From assembly GCA_964016885.1 (NCBI GenBank), contig OZ024741.1, positions 32,443,450-32,507,449 of the forward strand: a stretch of DNA of 64,000 bases, in the 5' to 3' direction. Within the stretch, counting starts at the first letter, position 1; the number at the start of each line of letters is the position of its first letter. The translations under genes were made by a program, and so were the position numbers. Under the pieces are notes generated by a model. It did not search any database. It was not told the origin of the DNA and worked only from the letters and a program-made list of their open reading frames with translations. This document shows positions 11,943-25,805 of this stretch, in pieces. The stretch is from Eledone cirrhosa (lineage: Eukaryota; Mollusca; Cephalopoda; Octopoda; Eledonidae).

Positions 11943-13196
11943 AAGCCTACATATCTCAGTTGTTATACAACATGGCTGTATAATATTTGTATTTATTCCA
12001 GATGTAATAAGCCTACATATCTCAGATGTTATACAACATGGCTGTATAATATTTGTATTTATTCCAGATGTAATAAGCCTACATATCTCAGTTGTTATAC
12101 AACATGGCTGTATAATATTTGTATTTATTCCAGATGTAATAAGACTACATATCTCAGTTGTTATACAACATGGCTGTATAATATTTGTATTTATTCCAGA
12201 TGTAATAAGCCTACATATCTCAGTTTTTATACAACATGGCTGTATAATATTTGCATTTATTCCAGATGTAATAAGCCTACATATCTCAGTTGTTATACAA
12301 CATGGCTGTATAATATTTGTATTTATTCCAGATGTAATAAGCCTACATATCTCAGATGTTATACAACATGGCTGTATACTATTTGTATTTATTACAGATG
12401 TAATAAGCCTACATATCTCAGATGTTATACAACATGGCTGTATAATATTTGCATTTATTCCAGATGTAATAAGCCTACATATCTCAGATTTTATACGACA
12501 TGGCTGTATAATATTTGTATTTATTTCAGATGTAATAAGCCTACATATATCAGTTGTTATACAACATGGCTGTATAATATTTGTATTTATTCCAGATGTA
12601 ATAAGCCTACATATCTCAGTTGTTATACAACATGGCTGTATAATATTTGTATTTATTCCAGATGTAATAAGCCTACATATCTCAGATGTTATACAACATG
12701 GCTGTATAATATTTGTATTTATTCCAGATGTAATAAGCCTACATTTCGCAGTTGTTATACAGCATGGCTGTATAATATTTGTATTTATTGCAGATGTAAT
12801 AAGCGCACATATCTCAGTTGTTATACAACATGGCTGTATAATATTTGTATTTATTCCAGATGTAATAAGCCTACATATCTCAGTTGTTATACAACACGGC
12901 TGTATAATATTTGTATTTATTCCAGATGTAATAAGCCTACATATCTCAGATGTTATACAACATGGCTGTATAATATTTGTATTTATTCCAGATGTAATAA
13001 GCCTACATATCTCAGTTGTTATACAACATGGCTGTATAATATTTGTATTTATTCCAGATGTAATAAGCCTACATATCTCAGTTGTTATACAACATGGCTG
13101 TATAATATTTTTATTTCTTCCAGATATAATAAGCCTACATATCTCAGATGTTATACAACATGGCTGTATAATATTTGTATTTATTCCAGATTTATT

Positions 13197-13261
13197 AAGC
13201 CTACATATCTCAGTTGTTATACAACTGGCTGTATCATATTTGTATTTATTCCAGATGTAAT
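13197..13261. repeat. 65-bp monomer, deletion type 2 (second)
   Basis: This is an identical deletion and context to 9900-9964 at an offset of 3,297 bp, so it was inherited through the 50-monomer duplication. Confidence 0.9.
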
Positions 13262-13351
13262 AAGCCTACATATCTCAGTTGTTATACAACATGGCTGTAT
13301 AATATTTGTATTTATTACAGATGTAATAAGCCTACATATCTCAGTTTTTAT

Positions 13352-16010
13352 ACAACATGGCTGTATAATATTTGTATTTATTCCAGATGTAATAAGCCTA
13401 CATATCTCAGTTGTTATACAACATGGCTGTATAATATTTGTATTTATTCCAGATGTAATAAGACTACATATCTCAGTTGTTATACAACATGGCTGTATAA
13501 TATTTGTATGTATTCCAGATGTAATAAGCCTACATATCTCAGTTGTTATACAACATGGCTGTATAATATTTGTATTTATTCCAGACGTAATAAGCCTACA
13601 TATCTAAGTTGTTATACAACATGGCTGTATAATATTTGTATTTATTCCAGATGTAATAAGCCTACATATCTCAGATGTTATACAACATGGCTGTATAATA
13701 TTTTTATTTATTCCAGATGTAATAACCCTACATTTCCCAGTTGTTATACAGCATGGCTGTATAATATTTGTATTTATTCCAGATGTAATAAGCCTACATA
13801 TCTCAGTTGTTATACAACATGGCTGTATAATATTTGTATTTATTTCAGATGTAATAAGCCTACATATCTCAGATGTTATACAACATGGCTGTACACTATT
13901 TGTATTTATTCCAGATGTAATAAGCCTACATATCTCAGATGTTATACAACATGGCTGTATAATATTTGTATTTATTCCAGATGTAATAAGCCTACATATC
14001 TCAGATGTTATACAACATGGCTGTATAATATTTGTATTTATTCCAGATGTAATAAGCCTACATATCTCAGGTTTTATACAACATGGCTGTATAATATTTG
14101 TATTTATTGCAGATGTAATAAGCCTACATATCTCAGTTGTTATACAACATGTCTGTATAATATTTGTATTTATTCCAGATGTAATAAGCCTACATATCTC
14201 AGTTGTTATACAACATGGCTGTATAATATTTGTATTTATTCCAGATGTAATAAGCCTACATATCTCAGTTGTTATACAACATGTCAGTATAATATTTGTA
14301 TTTATTCCAGATGTAATAAGCCTACATATCTCAGTTGTTATACAACATGGCTGTATAATAGTTGTATTTATTCCAGATGTAATATGCCTACATATCTCAG
14401 TTGTTATACAACATGGCTGTATAATATTTGTATTTATTCCAGATGTAATAAACCTACATATCTCAGTTGTTATACAACATGTCTGTATAATAGCTGTATT
14501 TATTCCAGATGTAATAAGCCTACATATCTCAGTTGTTATACAACATGGCTGTATAATATTTGTATTTATTCCAGATGTAATATGCCTACATATCTCAGTT
14601 GTTATACAACATGGCTGTATAATATTTGTATTTATTCCAGATGTAATAAGCCTACATATCTCAGTTGTTATGCAACATGGCTGTATAATATTTGTATTTA
14701 TTCCAGATGTAATAAGCCTACATATCTCAGATGTTATACAACATGGCTGTATAATATTTGTATTTATTCCAGATGTAATAAGCCTACATATCTCAGATGT
14801 TATACAACATGGCTGTATAATATTTGTATTTATTCCATATGTAATAAGCCTACATTTCGCAGTTGTTATACAGCATGGCTGTATAATATTTGTATTTATT
14901 CAAGATGTAATAAGCCTACATATCTCAATTGTCATACAACATGGCTGTATAATATTTGTATTTATTCCAGATGTAATAAGCCTACATATCTCAGTTGTTA
15001 TACAACATGGCTGTATAATATTTGTATTTATTGCAGATGTAATAAACCTACATATCTCAGATGTTATACAACATGGCTGTAGACTATTTGTATTTATTCC
15101 AGATGTAATAAACCTACATACCTCAGATGTTATACAACATGGCTGTATAATATTTGTATTTATTCCAGATGTAATAAGCCTACATATCTCAGATGTTATA
15201 CAACATGGCTGTATAATATTTGTATTTATTCCAGATCTAATAAGGCTACATATCTCAGATTTTATACAACATGGCTGTATAATATTTGTAGTTATTGCAG
15301 TTGTAATAAGCCTACATATCTCAGATGTTATACAACATGGCTGTATACTATTTCTATTTATTCCAGATGTAATAAGCCTACATATCTCAGATGTTATACA
15401 ACATAGCTGTATAATATTTGTATTCATTCCAGATGTAATATGCCTACATATCTCAGTTGTTATACAACATGGCTGTATAATATTTGTATTTATTCCAGAT
15501 GTAATAAATCTACATATCTCAGTTGTTATACAACATGTCTGTATAATATTTGTATTTATTCCAGATGTAATAAGCCTACATATCTCAGTTGTTATACAAC
15601 ATGGCTGTATAATATTTGTATTTATTCCAGATGTAATAAGCCTACATATCTCAGTTGTTATACAACATGTCTGTATAATATTTGTATTTATTCCAGATGT
15701 AATAAGCCTACATATCTTAGTTGTTATACAACATGGCTGTATAATATTTGTATTTATTCCAGATGTAATATGCCTTCATATCTCAGTTGTTATACAACAT
15801 GGCTGTATAATATTTGTATTTATTCCAGATGTAATAAACCTACATATCTCAGTTGTTATACAACATGTCTGTATAATATCTGTATTTATTCCAGATGTAA
15901 TAAGCCTACATATCTCAGTTGTTATACAACATGGCTGTATAATATTTGTATTTATTCCAGATGTAATATGCCTACATATCTCAGTTGTTATACAACATGG
16001 CTGTATAATA
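13352..16010. repeat. 3,763-bp offset segmental repeat, source copy
   Basis: This section recurs at 17115-19773, an offset of 57 monomers plus one base. It carries the right half of the zone 2 unit (CAGACGTAATAAG, CATATCTAAG, TTTCCCAG, ATGTCAG, AATAGTTG) and runs on into the standard zone 3 order. This copy has three bases that the other lacks: TTTGTAGTTATTGC near 15290, ACATAGCTG near 15413 and GTATTCATTCC near 15424. Confidence 0.82.
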
Positions 16011-16231
16011 TTTGTATTTATTCCAGATGTAATAAGCCTACATATCTCAGTTGTTATGCAACATGGCTGTATAATATTTGTATTTATTCCAGATGTAATA
16101 AGCCTACATATCTCAGATGTTATACAACATGGCTGTATAATATTTGTATTTATTCCAGATGTAATAAGCCTACATTTCGCAGTTGTTATACAGCATGGCT
16201 GTATAATATTTGTATTTATTCCAGATGTAAT

Positions 16232-16298
16232 AAGCCTACATATCTCAGATGTTATACAACATGGCTGTATAAGTTTTTGTATTTATTCCATATGTAAT
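16232..16298. repeat. 67-bp monomer, 1-bp insertion (first of 17)
   Basis: ATAATATTTG becomes ATAAGTTTTTG at 16271, one base longer, and the monomer ends TCCATATG. The insertion moves the translation from one open forward frame to another, which gives the pseudo-protein ending KFLYLFHM before a stop. All 17 copies share the same local neighbours, so the event happened once and spread by cassette duplication. Confidence 0.93.
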
Positions 16299-19200
16299 AA
16301 GCCTACATTTCGCAGTTGTTATACAGCATGGCTGTATAATATTTGTATTTATTCAAGATGTAATAAGCCTACATATCTCAAATGTCATACAACATGGCTG
16401 TATAATATTTGTATTTATTCCAGATGTAATAAGCCTACATATCTCAGTTGTTATGCAACATGGCTGTATAATATTTGTATTTATTCCAGATGTAATAAGC
16501 CTACATATCTCAGATGTTATACAACATGGCTGTATAATATTTGTATTTATTCCAGATGTAATAAGCCTACATATCTCAGATGTTATACAACATGGCTGTA
16601 TAATATTTGTATTTATTCCAGATGTAATATGCCTACATATCTCAGTTGTTATACAACATGGCTGTATAATATTTGTATTTATTCCAGATGTAATAAATCT
16701 ACATATCTCAGTTGTTATACAACATGTCTGTATAATATTTGTATTTATTCCAGATCTAATAAGGCTACATATCTCAGATTTTATACAACATGGCTGTATA
16801 ATATTTGTACTTATTGCAGTTGTAATAAGCCTACATATCTCAGATGTTATACAACATGGCTGTATACTATTTCTATTTATTCCAGATGTAATAAGCCTAC
16901 ATATCTCAGATGTTATACAACATGGCTGTATAATATTTGTATTTATTCCAGATGTAATATGCCTACATATCTCAGTTGTTATACAACATGGCTGTATAAT
17001 ATTTGTATTTATTCCAGATGTAATAAATCTACATATCTCAGTTGTTATACAACATGTCTGTATAATATTTGTATTTATTCCAGATGTAATAAGCCTACAT
17101 ATCTCAGTTGTTATACAACATGGCTGTATAATATTTGTATTTATTCCAGATGTAATAAGCCTACATATCTCAGTTGTTATACAACATGGCTGTATAATAT
17201 TTGTATTTATTCCAGATGTAATAAGACTACATATCTCAGTTGTTATACAACATGGCTGTATAATATTTGTATGTATTCCAGATGTAATAAGCCTACATAT
17301 CTCAGTTGTTATACAACATGGCTGTATAATATTTGTATTTATTCCAGACGTAATAAGCCTACATATCTAAGTTGTTATACAACATGGCTGTATAATATTT
17401 GTATTTATTCCAGATGTAATAAGCCTACATATCTCAGATGTTATACAACATGGCTGTATAATATTTTTATTTATTCCAGATGTAATAACCCTACATTTCC
17501 CAGTTGTTATACAGCATGGCTGTATAATATTTGTATTTATTCCAGATGTAATAAGCCTATAAATCTCAGTTGTTATACAACATGGCTGTATAATATTTGT
17601 ATTTATTTCAGATGTAATAAGCCTACATATCTCAGATGTTATACAACATGGCTGTACACTATTTGTATTTATTCCAGATGTAATAAGCCTACATATCTCA
17701 GATGTTATACAACATGGCTGTATAATATTTGTATTTATTCCAGATGTAATAAGCCTACATATCTCAGATGTTATACAACATGGCTGTATAATATTTGTAT
17801 TTATTCCAGATGTAATAAGCCTACATATCTCAGGTTTTATACAACATGGCTGTATAATATTTGTATTTATTGCAGATGTAATAAGCCTACATATCTCAGT
17901 TGTTATACAACATGTCTGTATAATATTTGTATTTATTCCAGATGTAATAAGCCTACATATCTCAGTTGTTATACAACATGGCTGTATAATATTTGTATTT
18001 ATTCCAGATGTAATAAGCCTACATATCTCAGTTGTTATACAACATGTCAGTATAATATTTGTATTTATTCCAGATGTAATAAGCCTACATATCTCAGTTG
18101 TTATACAACATGGCTGTATAATAGTTGTATTTATTCCAGATGTAATATGCCTACATATCTCAGTTGTTATACAACATGGCTGTTTAATATTTGTATTTAT
18201 TCCAGATGTAATAAACCTACATATCTCAGTTGTTATACAACATGTCTGTATAATAGCTGTATTTATTCCAGATGTAATAAGCCTACATATCTCAGTTGTT
18301 ATACAACATGGCTGTATAATATTTGTATTTATTCCAGATGTAATATGCCTACATATCTCAGTTGTTATACAACATGGCTGTATAATATTTGTATTCATTC
18401 CAGATGTAATAAGCCTACATATCTCAGTTGTTATGCAACATGGCTGTATAATATTTGTATTTATTCCAGATGTAATAAGCCTACATATCTCAGATGTTAT
18501 ACAACATGGCTGTATAATATTTGTATTTATTCCAGATGTAATAAGCCTACATATCTCAGATGTTATACAACATGGCTGTATAATATTTGTATTTATTCCA
18601 TATGTAATAAGCCTACATTTCGCAGTTGTTATACAGCATGGCTGTATAATATTTGTATTTATTCAAGATGTAATAAGCCTACATATCTCAATTGTCATAC
18701 AACATGGCTGTATAATATTTGTATTTATTCCAGATGTAATAAGCCTACATATCTCAGTTGTTATACAACATGGCTGTATAATATTTGTATTTATTGCAGA
18801 TGTAATAAACCTACATATCTCAGATGTTATACAACATGGCTGTAGACTATTTGTATTTATTCCAGATGTAATAAACCTACATACCTCAGATGTTATACAA
18901 CATGGCTGTATAATATTTGTATTTATTCCAGATGTAATAAGCCTACATATCTCAGATGTTATACAACATGGCTGTATAATATTTGTATTTATTCCAGATC
19001 TAATAAGGCTACATATCTCAGATTTTATACAACATGGCTGTATAATATTTGTACTTATTGCAGTTGTAATAAGCCTACATATCTCAGATGTTATACAACA
19101 TGGCTGTATACTATTTCTATTTATTCCAGATGTAATAAGCCTACATATCTCAGATGTTATACAACATGGCTGTATAATATTTGTATTTATTCCAGATGTA

Positions 19201-19929
19201 ATATGCCTACATATCTCAGTTGTTATACAACATGGCTGTATAATATTTGTATTTATTCCAGATGTAATAAATCTACATATCTCAGTTGTTATACAACATG
19301 TCTGTATAATATTTGTATTTATTCCAGATGTAATAAGCCTACATATCTCAGTTGTTATACAACATGGCTGTATAATATTTGTATTTATTCCAGATGTAAT
19401 AAGCCTACATATCTCAGTTGTTATACAACATGTCTGTATAATATTTGTATTTATTCCAGATGTAATAAGCCTACATATCTTAGTTGTTATACAACATGGC
19501 TGTATAATATTTGTATTTATTCCAGATGTAATATGCCTTCATATCTCAGTTGTTATACAACATGGCTGTATAATATTTGTATTTATTCCAGATGTAATAA
19601 ACCTACATATCTCAGTTGTTATACAACATGTCTGTATAATATCTGTATTTATTCCAGATGTAATAAGCCTACATATCTCAGTTGTTATACAACATGGCTG
19701 TATAATATTTGTATTTATTCCAGATGTAATATGCCTACATATCTCAGTTGTTATACAACATGGCTGTATAATATTTGTAATTATTCCAGATGTAATAAGC
19801 CTACATTTCGCAGTTGTTATACAGCATGGCTGTATAATATTTGTATTTATTCCAGATGTAATAAGCCTACATATCTCAGATGTTATACAACATGGCTGTA
19901 TAAGTTTTTGTATTTATTCCATATGTAAT
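16299..19929. repeat. Cassette 1, 55 monomers (3,631 bp)
   Basis: It opens with CpG/TCAAGATG and CAAATGTCAT monomers, the first appearance of the latter in the window. After about 12 monomers of zone 3 order it switches near 17115 into a copy of the zone 2 segment, then returns to zone 3 order. The two-monomer loss near 19773 (GTAATTATTCC followed at once by TTTCGCAG) explains 55 rather than 57 monomers. Confidence 0.85.
17115..19773. repeat. 3,763-bp offset segmental repeat, second copy
   Basis: This matches 13352-16010 with about six substitutions seen. Three are private to this copy: AAGCCTATAAATC near 17555, GGCTGTTTAAT near 18183 and GTATTCATTCC near 18395. Just after the match, two monomers present in the source (ATGCAAC and agatg types, 16034-16165) are missing here. 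It embeds a zone 2 segment inside the first zone 3 cassette. Confidence 0.82.
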
Positions 19930-21910
19930 AAGCCTACATTTCGCAGTTGTTATACAGCATGGCTGTATAATATTTGTATTTATTCAAGATGTAATAAGCC
20001 TACATATCTCAAATGTCATACAACATGGCTGTATAATATTTGTATTTATTCCAGATGTAATAAGCCTACATATCTCAGTTGTTATGCAACATGGCTGTAT
20101 AATATTTGTATTTATTCCAGATGTAATAAGCCTACATATCTCAGATGTTATACAACATGGCTGTATAATATTTGTATTTATTCCAGATGTAATAAGCCTA
20201 CATATCTCAGATATTATACAACATGGCTGTATAATATTTGTATTTATTCCATATGTAATAAGCCTACATTTCGCAGTTGTTATGCAACATGGCTGTATAA
20301 TATTTGTATTTATTGCAGATGTAATAAACCTACATATCTCAGATGTTATACAACATGGCTGTAGACTATTTGTATTTATTCCAGATGTAATAAACCTACA
20401 TACCTCAGATGTTATACAACATGGCTGTATAATATTTGTATTTATTCCAGATGTAATAAGCCTACATATCTCAGATGTTATACAACATGGCTGTATAATA
20501 TTTGTATTTATTCCAGATGTAATATGCCTACATATCTCAGTTGTTATACAACATGGCTGTATAATATTTGTATTTATTCCAGATGTAATAAATCTACATA
20601 TCTCAGTTGTTATACAACATGTCTGTATAATATTTGTATTTATTCCAGATCTAATAAGGCTACATATCTCAGATGTTATACAACATGGCTGTATAATATT
20701 TGTACTTATTGCAGTTGTAATAAGCCTACATATCTCAGATGTTATACAACATGGCTGTATACTATTTCTATTTATTCCAGATGTAATAAGCCTACATATC
20801 TCAGATGTTATACAACATGGCTGTATAATATTTGTATTTATTCCAGATGTAATATGCCTACATATCTCAGTTGTTATACAACATGGCTGTATAATATTTG
20901 TATTTATTCCAGATGTAATAAATCTACATATCTCAGTTGTTATACAACATGTCTGTATAATATTTGTATTTATTCCAGATGTAATAAGCCTACATATCTC
21001 AGTTGTTATACAACATGGCTGTATAATATTTGTATTTATTCCAGATGTAATATGCCTACACATCTCAGTTTTTATACAACATGGCTGTATAATATTTGTA
21101 TTTATTGCAGATGTAATAAGCCTACATATCTCAGTTGTTATACAACATGTCTGTATAATATTTGTATTTATTCCAGATGTAATAAGCCTACATATCTCAG
21201 TTGTTATACAACATGGCTGTATAATATTTGTATTTATTCCAGATGTAATAAGCCTACATATCTCAGTTGTTATACAACATGTCTGTATAATATTTGTATT
21301 TATTCCAGATGTAATAAGCCTACATATCTTAGTTGTTATACAACATGGCTGTATAATATTTGTATTTATTCCAGATGTAATATGCCTTCATATCTCAGTT
21401 GTTATACAACATGGCTGTATAATATTTGTATTTATTCCAGATGTAATAAACCTACATATCTCAGTTGTTATACAACATGTCTGTATAATATCTGTATTTA
21501 TTCCAGATGTAATAAGCCTACATATCTCAGTTGTTATACAACATGGCTGTATAATATTTGTATTTATTCCAGATGTAATATGCCTACATATCTCAGTTGT
21601 TATACAACATGGCTGTATAATATTTGTATTTATTCCAGATGTAATAAGCCTACATATCTCAGTTGTTATGCAACATGGCTGTATAATATTTGTATTTATT
21701 CCAGATGTAATAAGCCTACATATCTCAGATGTTATACAACATGGCTGTATAATATTTGTATTTATTCCAGATGTAATAAGCCTACATTTCGCAGTTGTTA
21801 TACAGCATGGCTGTATAATATTTGTATTTATTCCAGATGTAATAAGCCTACATATCTCAGATGTTATACAACATGGCTGTATAAGTTTTTGTATTTATTC
21901 CATATGTAAT
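19930..21910. repeat. Cassette 2, 30 monomers (1,981 bp)
   Basis: Its length equals cassettes 5 and 10 but its composition does not. Like cassettes 4, 7 and 9 it contains the run GTAGACTATT, CATACCTCAG and a doubled ATGCCT/AAATCT block. It also has three extra monomers near the start and a hybrid monomer at 20260. Private changes include CAGATATTATAC near 20211 and CAGATGTTATAC after AAGGCTAC where relatives have CAGATTTTATAC. Confidence 0.83.
20260..20325. repeat. Hybrid monomer (CpG-type left, ATGCAAC-type right)
   Basis: TTTCGCAG is followed by TTATGCAACATGG and TTATTGCAG. In all related cassettes TTTCGCAG is followed by TTATACAGCATGG, while TTATGCAAC belongs to a different monomer. The combination looks like a crossover joint between positions 17 and 25 of two monomers. 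Confidence 0.7.
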
Positions 21911-22664
21911 AAGCCTACATTTCGCAGTTGTTATACAGCATGGCTGTATAATATTTGTATTTATTCCAGATGTAATAAGCCTACATATCTCAAATGTCAT
22001 ACAACATGGCTGTATAATATTTGTATTTATTCCAGATGTAATAAGCCTACATATCTCAGTTGTTATGCAACATGGCTGTATAATATTTGTATTTATTCCA
22101 GATGTAATAAGCCTAGATATCTCAGATGTTATACAACATGGCTGTATAATATTTGTATTTATTCCAGATGTAATAAGCCTACATATCTCAGATGTTATAC
22201 AACATGGCTGTATAATATTTGTATTTATTCCATATGTAATAAGCCTACATTTCGCAGTTGTTATACAGCATGGCTGTATAATATTTGTATTTATTCAAGA
22301 TGTAATAAGCCTACATATCTCAATTGTCATACAACATGGCTGTATAATATTTGTATTTATTCCAGATGTAATAAGCCTACATATCTCAGTTGTTATACAA
22401 CATGGCTGTATAATATTTGTATTTATTGCAGATGTAATAAACCTACATATCTCAGATGTTATACAACATGGCTGTAGACTATTTGTATTTATTCCAGATG
22501 TAATAAACCTACATATCTCAGATGTTATACAACATGGCTGTATAATATTTGTATTTATTCCAGATGTAATAAGCCTACATATCTCAGATGTTATACAACA
22601 TGGCTGTATAATATTTGTATTTATTCCAGATCTAATAAGGCTACATATCTCAGATTTTATACAA

Positions 22665-23411
22665 CATGGCTGTATAATATTTGTACTTATTGCAGTTGTA
22701 ATAAGCCTACATATCTCAGATGTTATACAACATGGCTGTATACTATTTCTATTTATTCCAGATGTAATAAGCCTACATATCTCAGATGTTATACAACATG
22801 GCTGTATAATATTTGTATTTATTCCAGATGTAATATGCCTACATATCTCAGTTGTTATACAACATGGCTGTATAATATTTGTATTTATTCCAGATGTAAT
22901 AAATCTACATATCTCAGTTGTTATACAACATGTCTGTATAATATTTGTATTTATTCCAGATGTAATAAGCCTACATATCTCAGTTGTTATACAACATGGC
23001 TGTATAATATTTGTATTTATTCCAGATGTAATATGCCTACACATCTCAGTTTTTATACAACATGGCTGTATAATATTTGTATTTATTGCAGATGTAATAA
23101 GCCTACATATCTCAGTTGTTATACAACATGTCTGTATAATATTTGTATTTATTCCAGATGTAATAAGCCTACATATCTCAGTTGTTATACAACATGGCTG
23201 TATAATATTTGTATTTATTCCAGATGTAATAAGCCTACATATCTCAGTTGTTATACAACATGTCTGTATAATATTTGTATTTATTCCAGATGTAATAAGC
23301 CTACATATCTTAGTTGTTATACAACATGGCTGTATAATATTTGTATTTATTCCAGATGTAATATGCCTTCATATCTCAGTTGTTATACAACATGGCTGTA
23401 TAATATTTGTA
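22665..23411. repeat. 26-monomer offset repeat inside cassette 3, copy 1
   Basis: It spans from the GTACTTATTGCAGTTG monomer to the ATGCCTTCAT monomer. The same marker order, including ATGCCTACACATCTCAG and CATATCTTAG, recurs 1,716 bp later. Confidence 0.78.
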
Positions 23412-24380
23412 TTTATTCCAGATGTAATAAACCTACATATCTCAGTTGTTATACAACATGTCTGTATAATATCTGTATTTATTCCAGATGTAATAAGCCT
23501 ACATATCTCAGTTGTTATACAACATGGCTGTATAATATTTGTATTTATTCCAGATGTAATATGCCTACATATCTCAGTTGTTATACAAAATGGCTGTATA
23601 ATATTTGTATTTATTCCAGATGTAATAAGCTTACATATCTCAGTTGTTATGCAACATGGCTGTATAATATTTGTATTTATTCCAGATGTAATAAGCCTAC
23701 ATATCTCAGATGTTATACAACATGGCTGTATAATATTTGTATTTATTCCATATGTAATAAGCCTACATTTCGCAGTTGTTATACAGCATGGCTGTATAAT
23801 ATTTGTATTTATTCAAGATGTAATAAGCCTACATATCTCAATTGTCATACAACATGGCTGTATAATATTTGTATTTATTCCAGATGTAATAAGCCTACAT
23901 ATCTCAGTTGTTATACAACATGGCTGTATAATATTTGTATTTATTCCAGATGTAATAAGCCTACATATCTCAGTTGTTATACAACATGGCTGTATAATAT
24001 TTGTATTTATTCCAGATGTAATAAGCCTACATATCTCAGTTGTTATACAACATGGCTGTATAATATTTGTATTTATTGCAGATGTAATAAACCTACATAT
24101 CTCAGATGTTATACAACATGGCTGTAGACTATTTGTATTTATTCCAGATGTAATAAACCTACATATCTCAGATGTTATACAACATGGCTGTATAATATTT
24201 GTATTTATTCCAGATGTAATAAGCCTACATATCTCAGTTGTTATGCAACATGGCTGTATAATATTTGTATTTATTCCAGATGTAATAAGCCTACATTTCG
24301 CAGTTGTTATACAGCATGGCTGTATAATATTTGTATTTATTCCAGATGTAATAAACCTACATATCTCAGATGTTATACAA

Positions 24381-25127
24381 CATGGCTGTATAATATTTGT
24401 ACTTATTGCAGTTGTAATAAGCCTACATATCTCAGATGTTATACAACATGGCTGTATACTATTTCTATTTATTCCAGATGTAATAAGCCTACATATCTCA
24501 GATGTTATACAACATGGCTGTATAATATTTGTATTTATTCCAGATGTAATATGCCTACATATCTCAGTTGTTATACAACATGGCTGTATAATATTTGTAT
24601 TTATTCCAGATGTAATAAATCTACATATCTCAGTTGTTATACAACATGTCTGTATAATATTTGTATTTATTCCAGATGTAATAAGCCTACATATCTCAGT
24701 TGTTATACAACATGGCTGTATAATATTTGTATTTATTCCAGATGTAATATGCCTACACATCTCAGTTTTTATACAACATGGCTGTATAATATTTGTATTT
24801 ATTGCAGATGTAATAAGCCTACATATCTCAGTTGTTATACAACATGTCTGTATAATATTTGTATTTATTCCAGATGTAATAAGCCTACATATCTCAGTTG
24901 TTATACAACATGGCTGTATAATATTTGTATTTATTCCAGATGTAATAAGCCTACATATCTCAGTTGTTATACAACATGTCTGTATAATATTTGTATTTAT
25001 TCCAGATGTAATAAGCCTACATATCTTAGTTGTTATACAACATGGCTGTATAATATTTGTATTTATTCCAGATGTAATATGCCTTCATATCTCAGTTGTT
25101 ATACAACATGGCTGTATAATATTTGTA
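24381..25127. repeat. 26-monomer offset repeat inside cassette 3, copy 2
   Basis: This is the second copy of 22665-23411. It ends in a hybrid monomer at 25079-25144 whose left half is the ATGCCTTCAT type and right half the GTACTTATTGCAGTTG type. The order then jumps back by about 11 monomer positions, which fits misaligned exchange. Confidence 0.78.
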
Positions 25128-25805
25128 CTTATTGCAGTTGTAATAAGCCTACATATCTCAGATGTTATACAACATGGCTGTATACTATTTCTATTTATTC
25201 CAGATGTAATAAGCCTACATATCTCAGATGTTATACAACATGGCTGTATAATATTTGTATTTATTCCAGATGTAATATGCCTACATATCTCAGTTGTTAT
25301 ACAACATGGCTGTATAATATTTGTATTTATTCCAGATGTAATAAACCTACATATCTCAGTTGTTATACAACATGTCTGTATAATATCTGTATTTATTCCA
25401 GATGTAATAAGCCTACATATCTCAGTTGTTATACAACATGGCTGTATAATATTTGTATTTATTCCAGATGTAATATGCCTACATATCTCAGTTGTTATAC
25501 AACATGGCTGTATAATATTTGTATTTATTCCAGATGTAATAAGCCTACATATCTCAGTTGTTATGCAACATGGCTGTATAATATTTGTATTTATTCCAGA
25601 TGTAATAAGCCTACATATCTCAGATGTTATACAACATGGCTGTATAATATTTGTATTTATTCCAGATGTAATAAGCCTACATTTCGCAGTTGTTATACAG
25701 CATGGCTGTATAATATTTGTATTTATTCCAGATGTAATAAGCCTACATATCTCAGATGTTATACAACATGGCTGTATAAGTTTTTGTATATATTCCATAT
25801 GTAAT

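Larger units (their letters stand above)
11647..14717. repeat. 3,297-bp higher-order duplication, copy B
   Basis: This is the second, almost identical copy of 8350-11420, carrying every marker 3,297 bp further on (TTTGTATGTATTCC at 13502, the deletion monomer at 13197). Near-identity over about 3 kb of satellite points to a recent exchange, or to an assembly duplication that needs read support. Confidence 0.88.
8581..16298. repeat. Zone 2: array section with five 65-bp monomers
   Basis: Here the 66-bp register slips back by one base five times, through two kinds of deletion, and forward by one base at the first GTTTTTG insertion (16273), which closes the zone. Most of the zone is accounted for by a 3,297-bp duplication (8350-11420 and 11647-14717) and by the source of a third partial copy in zone 3. 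It holds no non-satellite sequence. Confidence 0.88.
21911..25805. repeat. Cassette 3, 59 monomers (3,895 bp), internally doubled
   Basis: This cassette is two partial cassettes without an insertion monomer between them. The 747 bp at 22665-23411 recur at 24381-25127, an offset of 1,716 bp or 26 monomers. It is also the exception to the fixed order, since its first CpG-type monomer ends TCCAGATG, not TCAAGATG. Private variants include AAGCCTAGATATC near 22110 and TTTGTATATATTCC at 25785. Confidence 0.82.
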
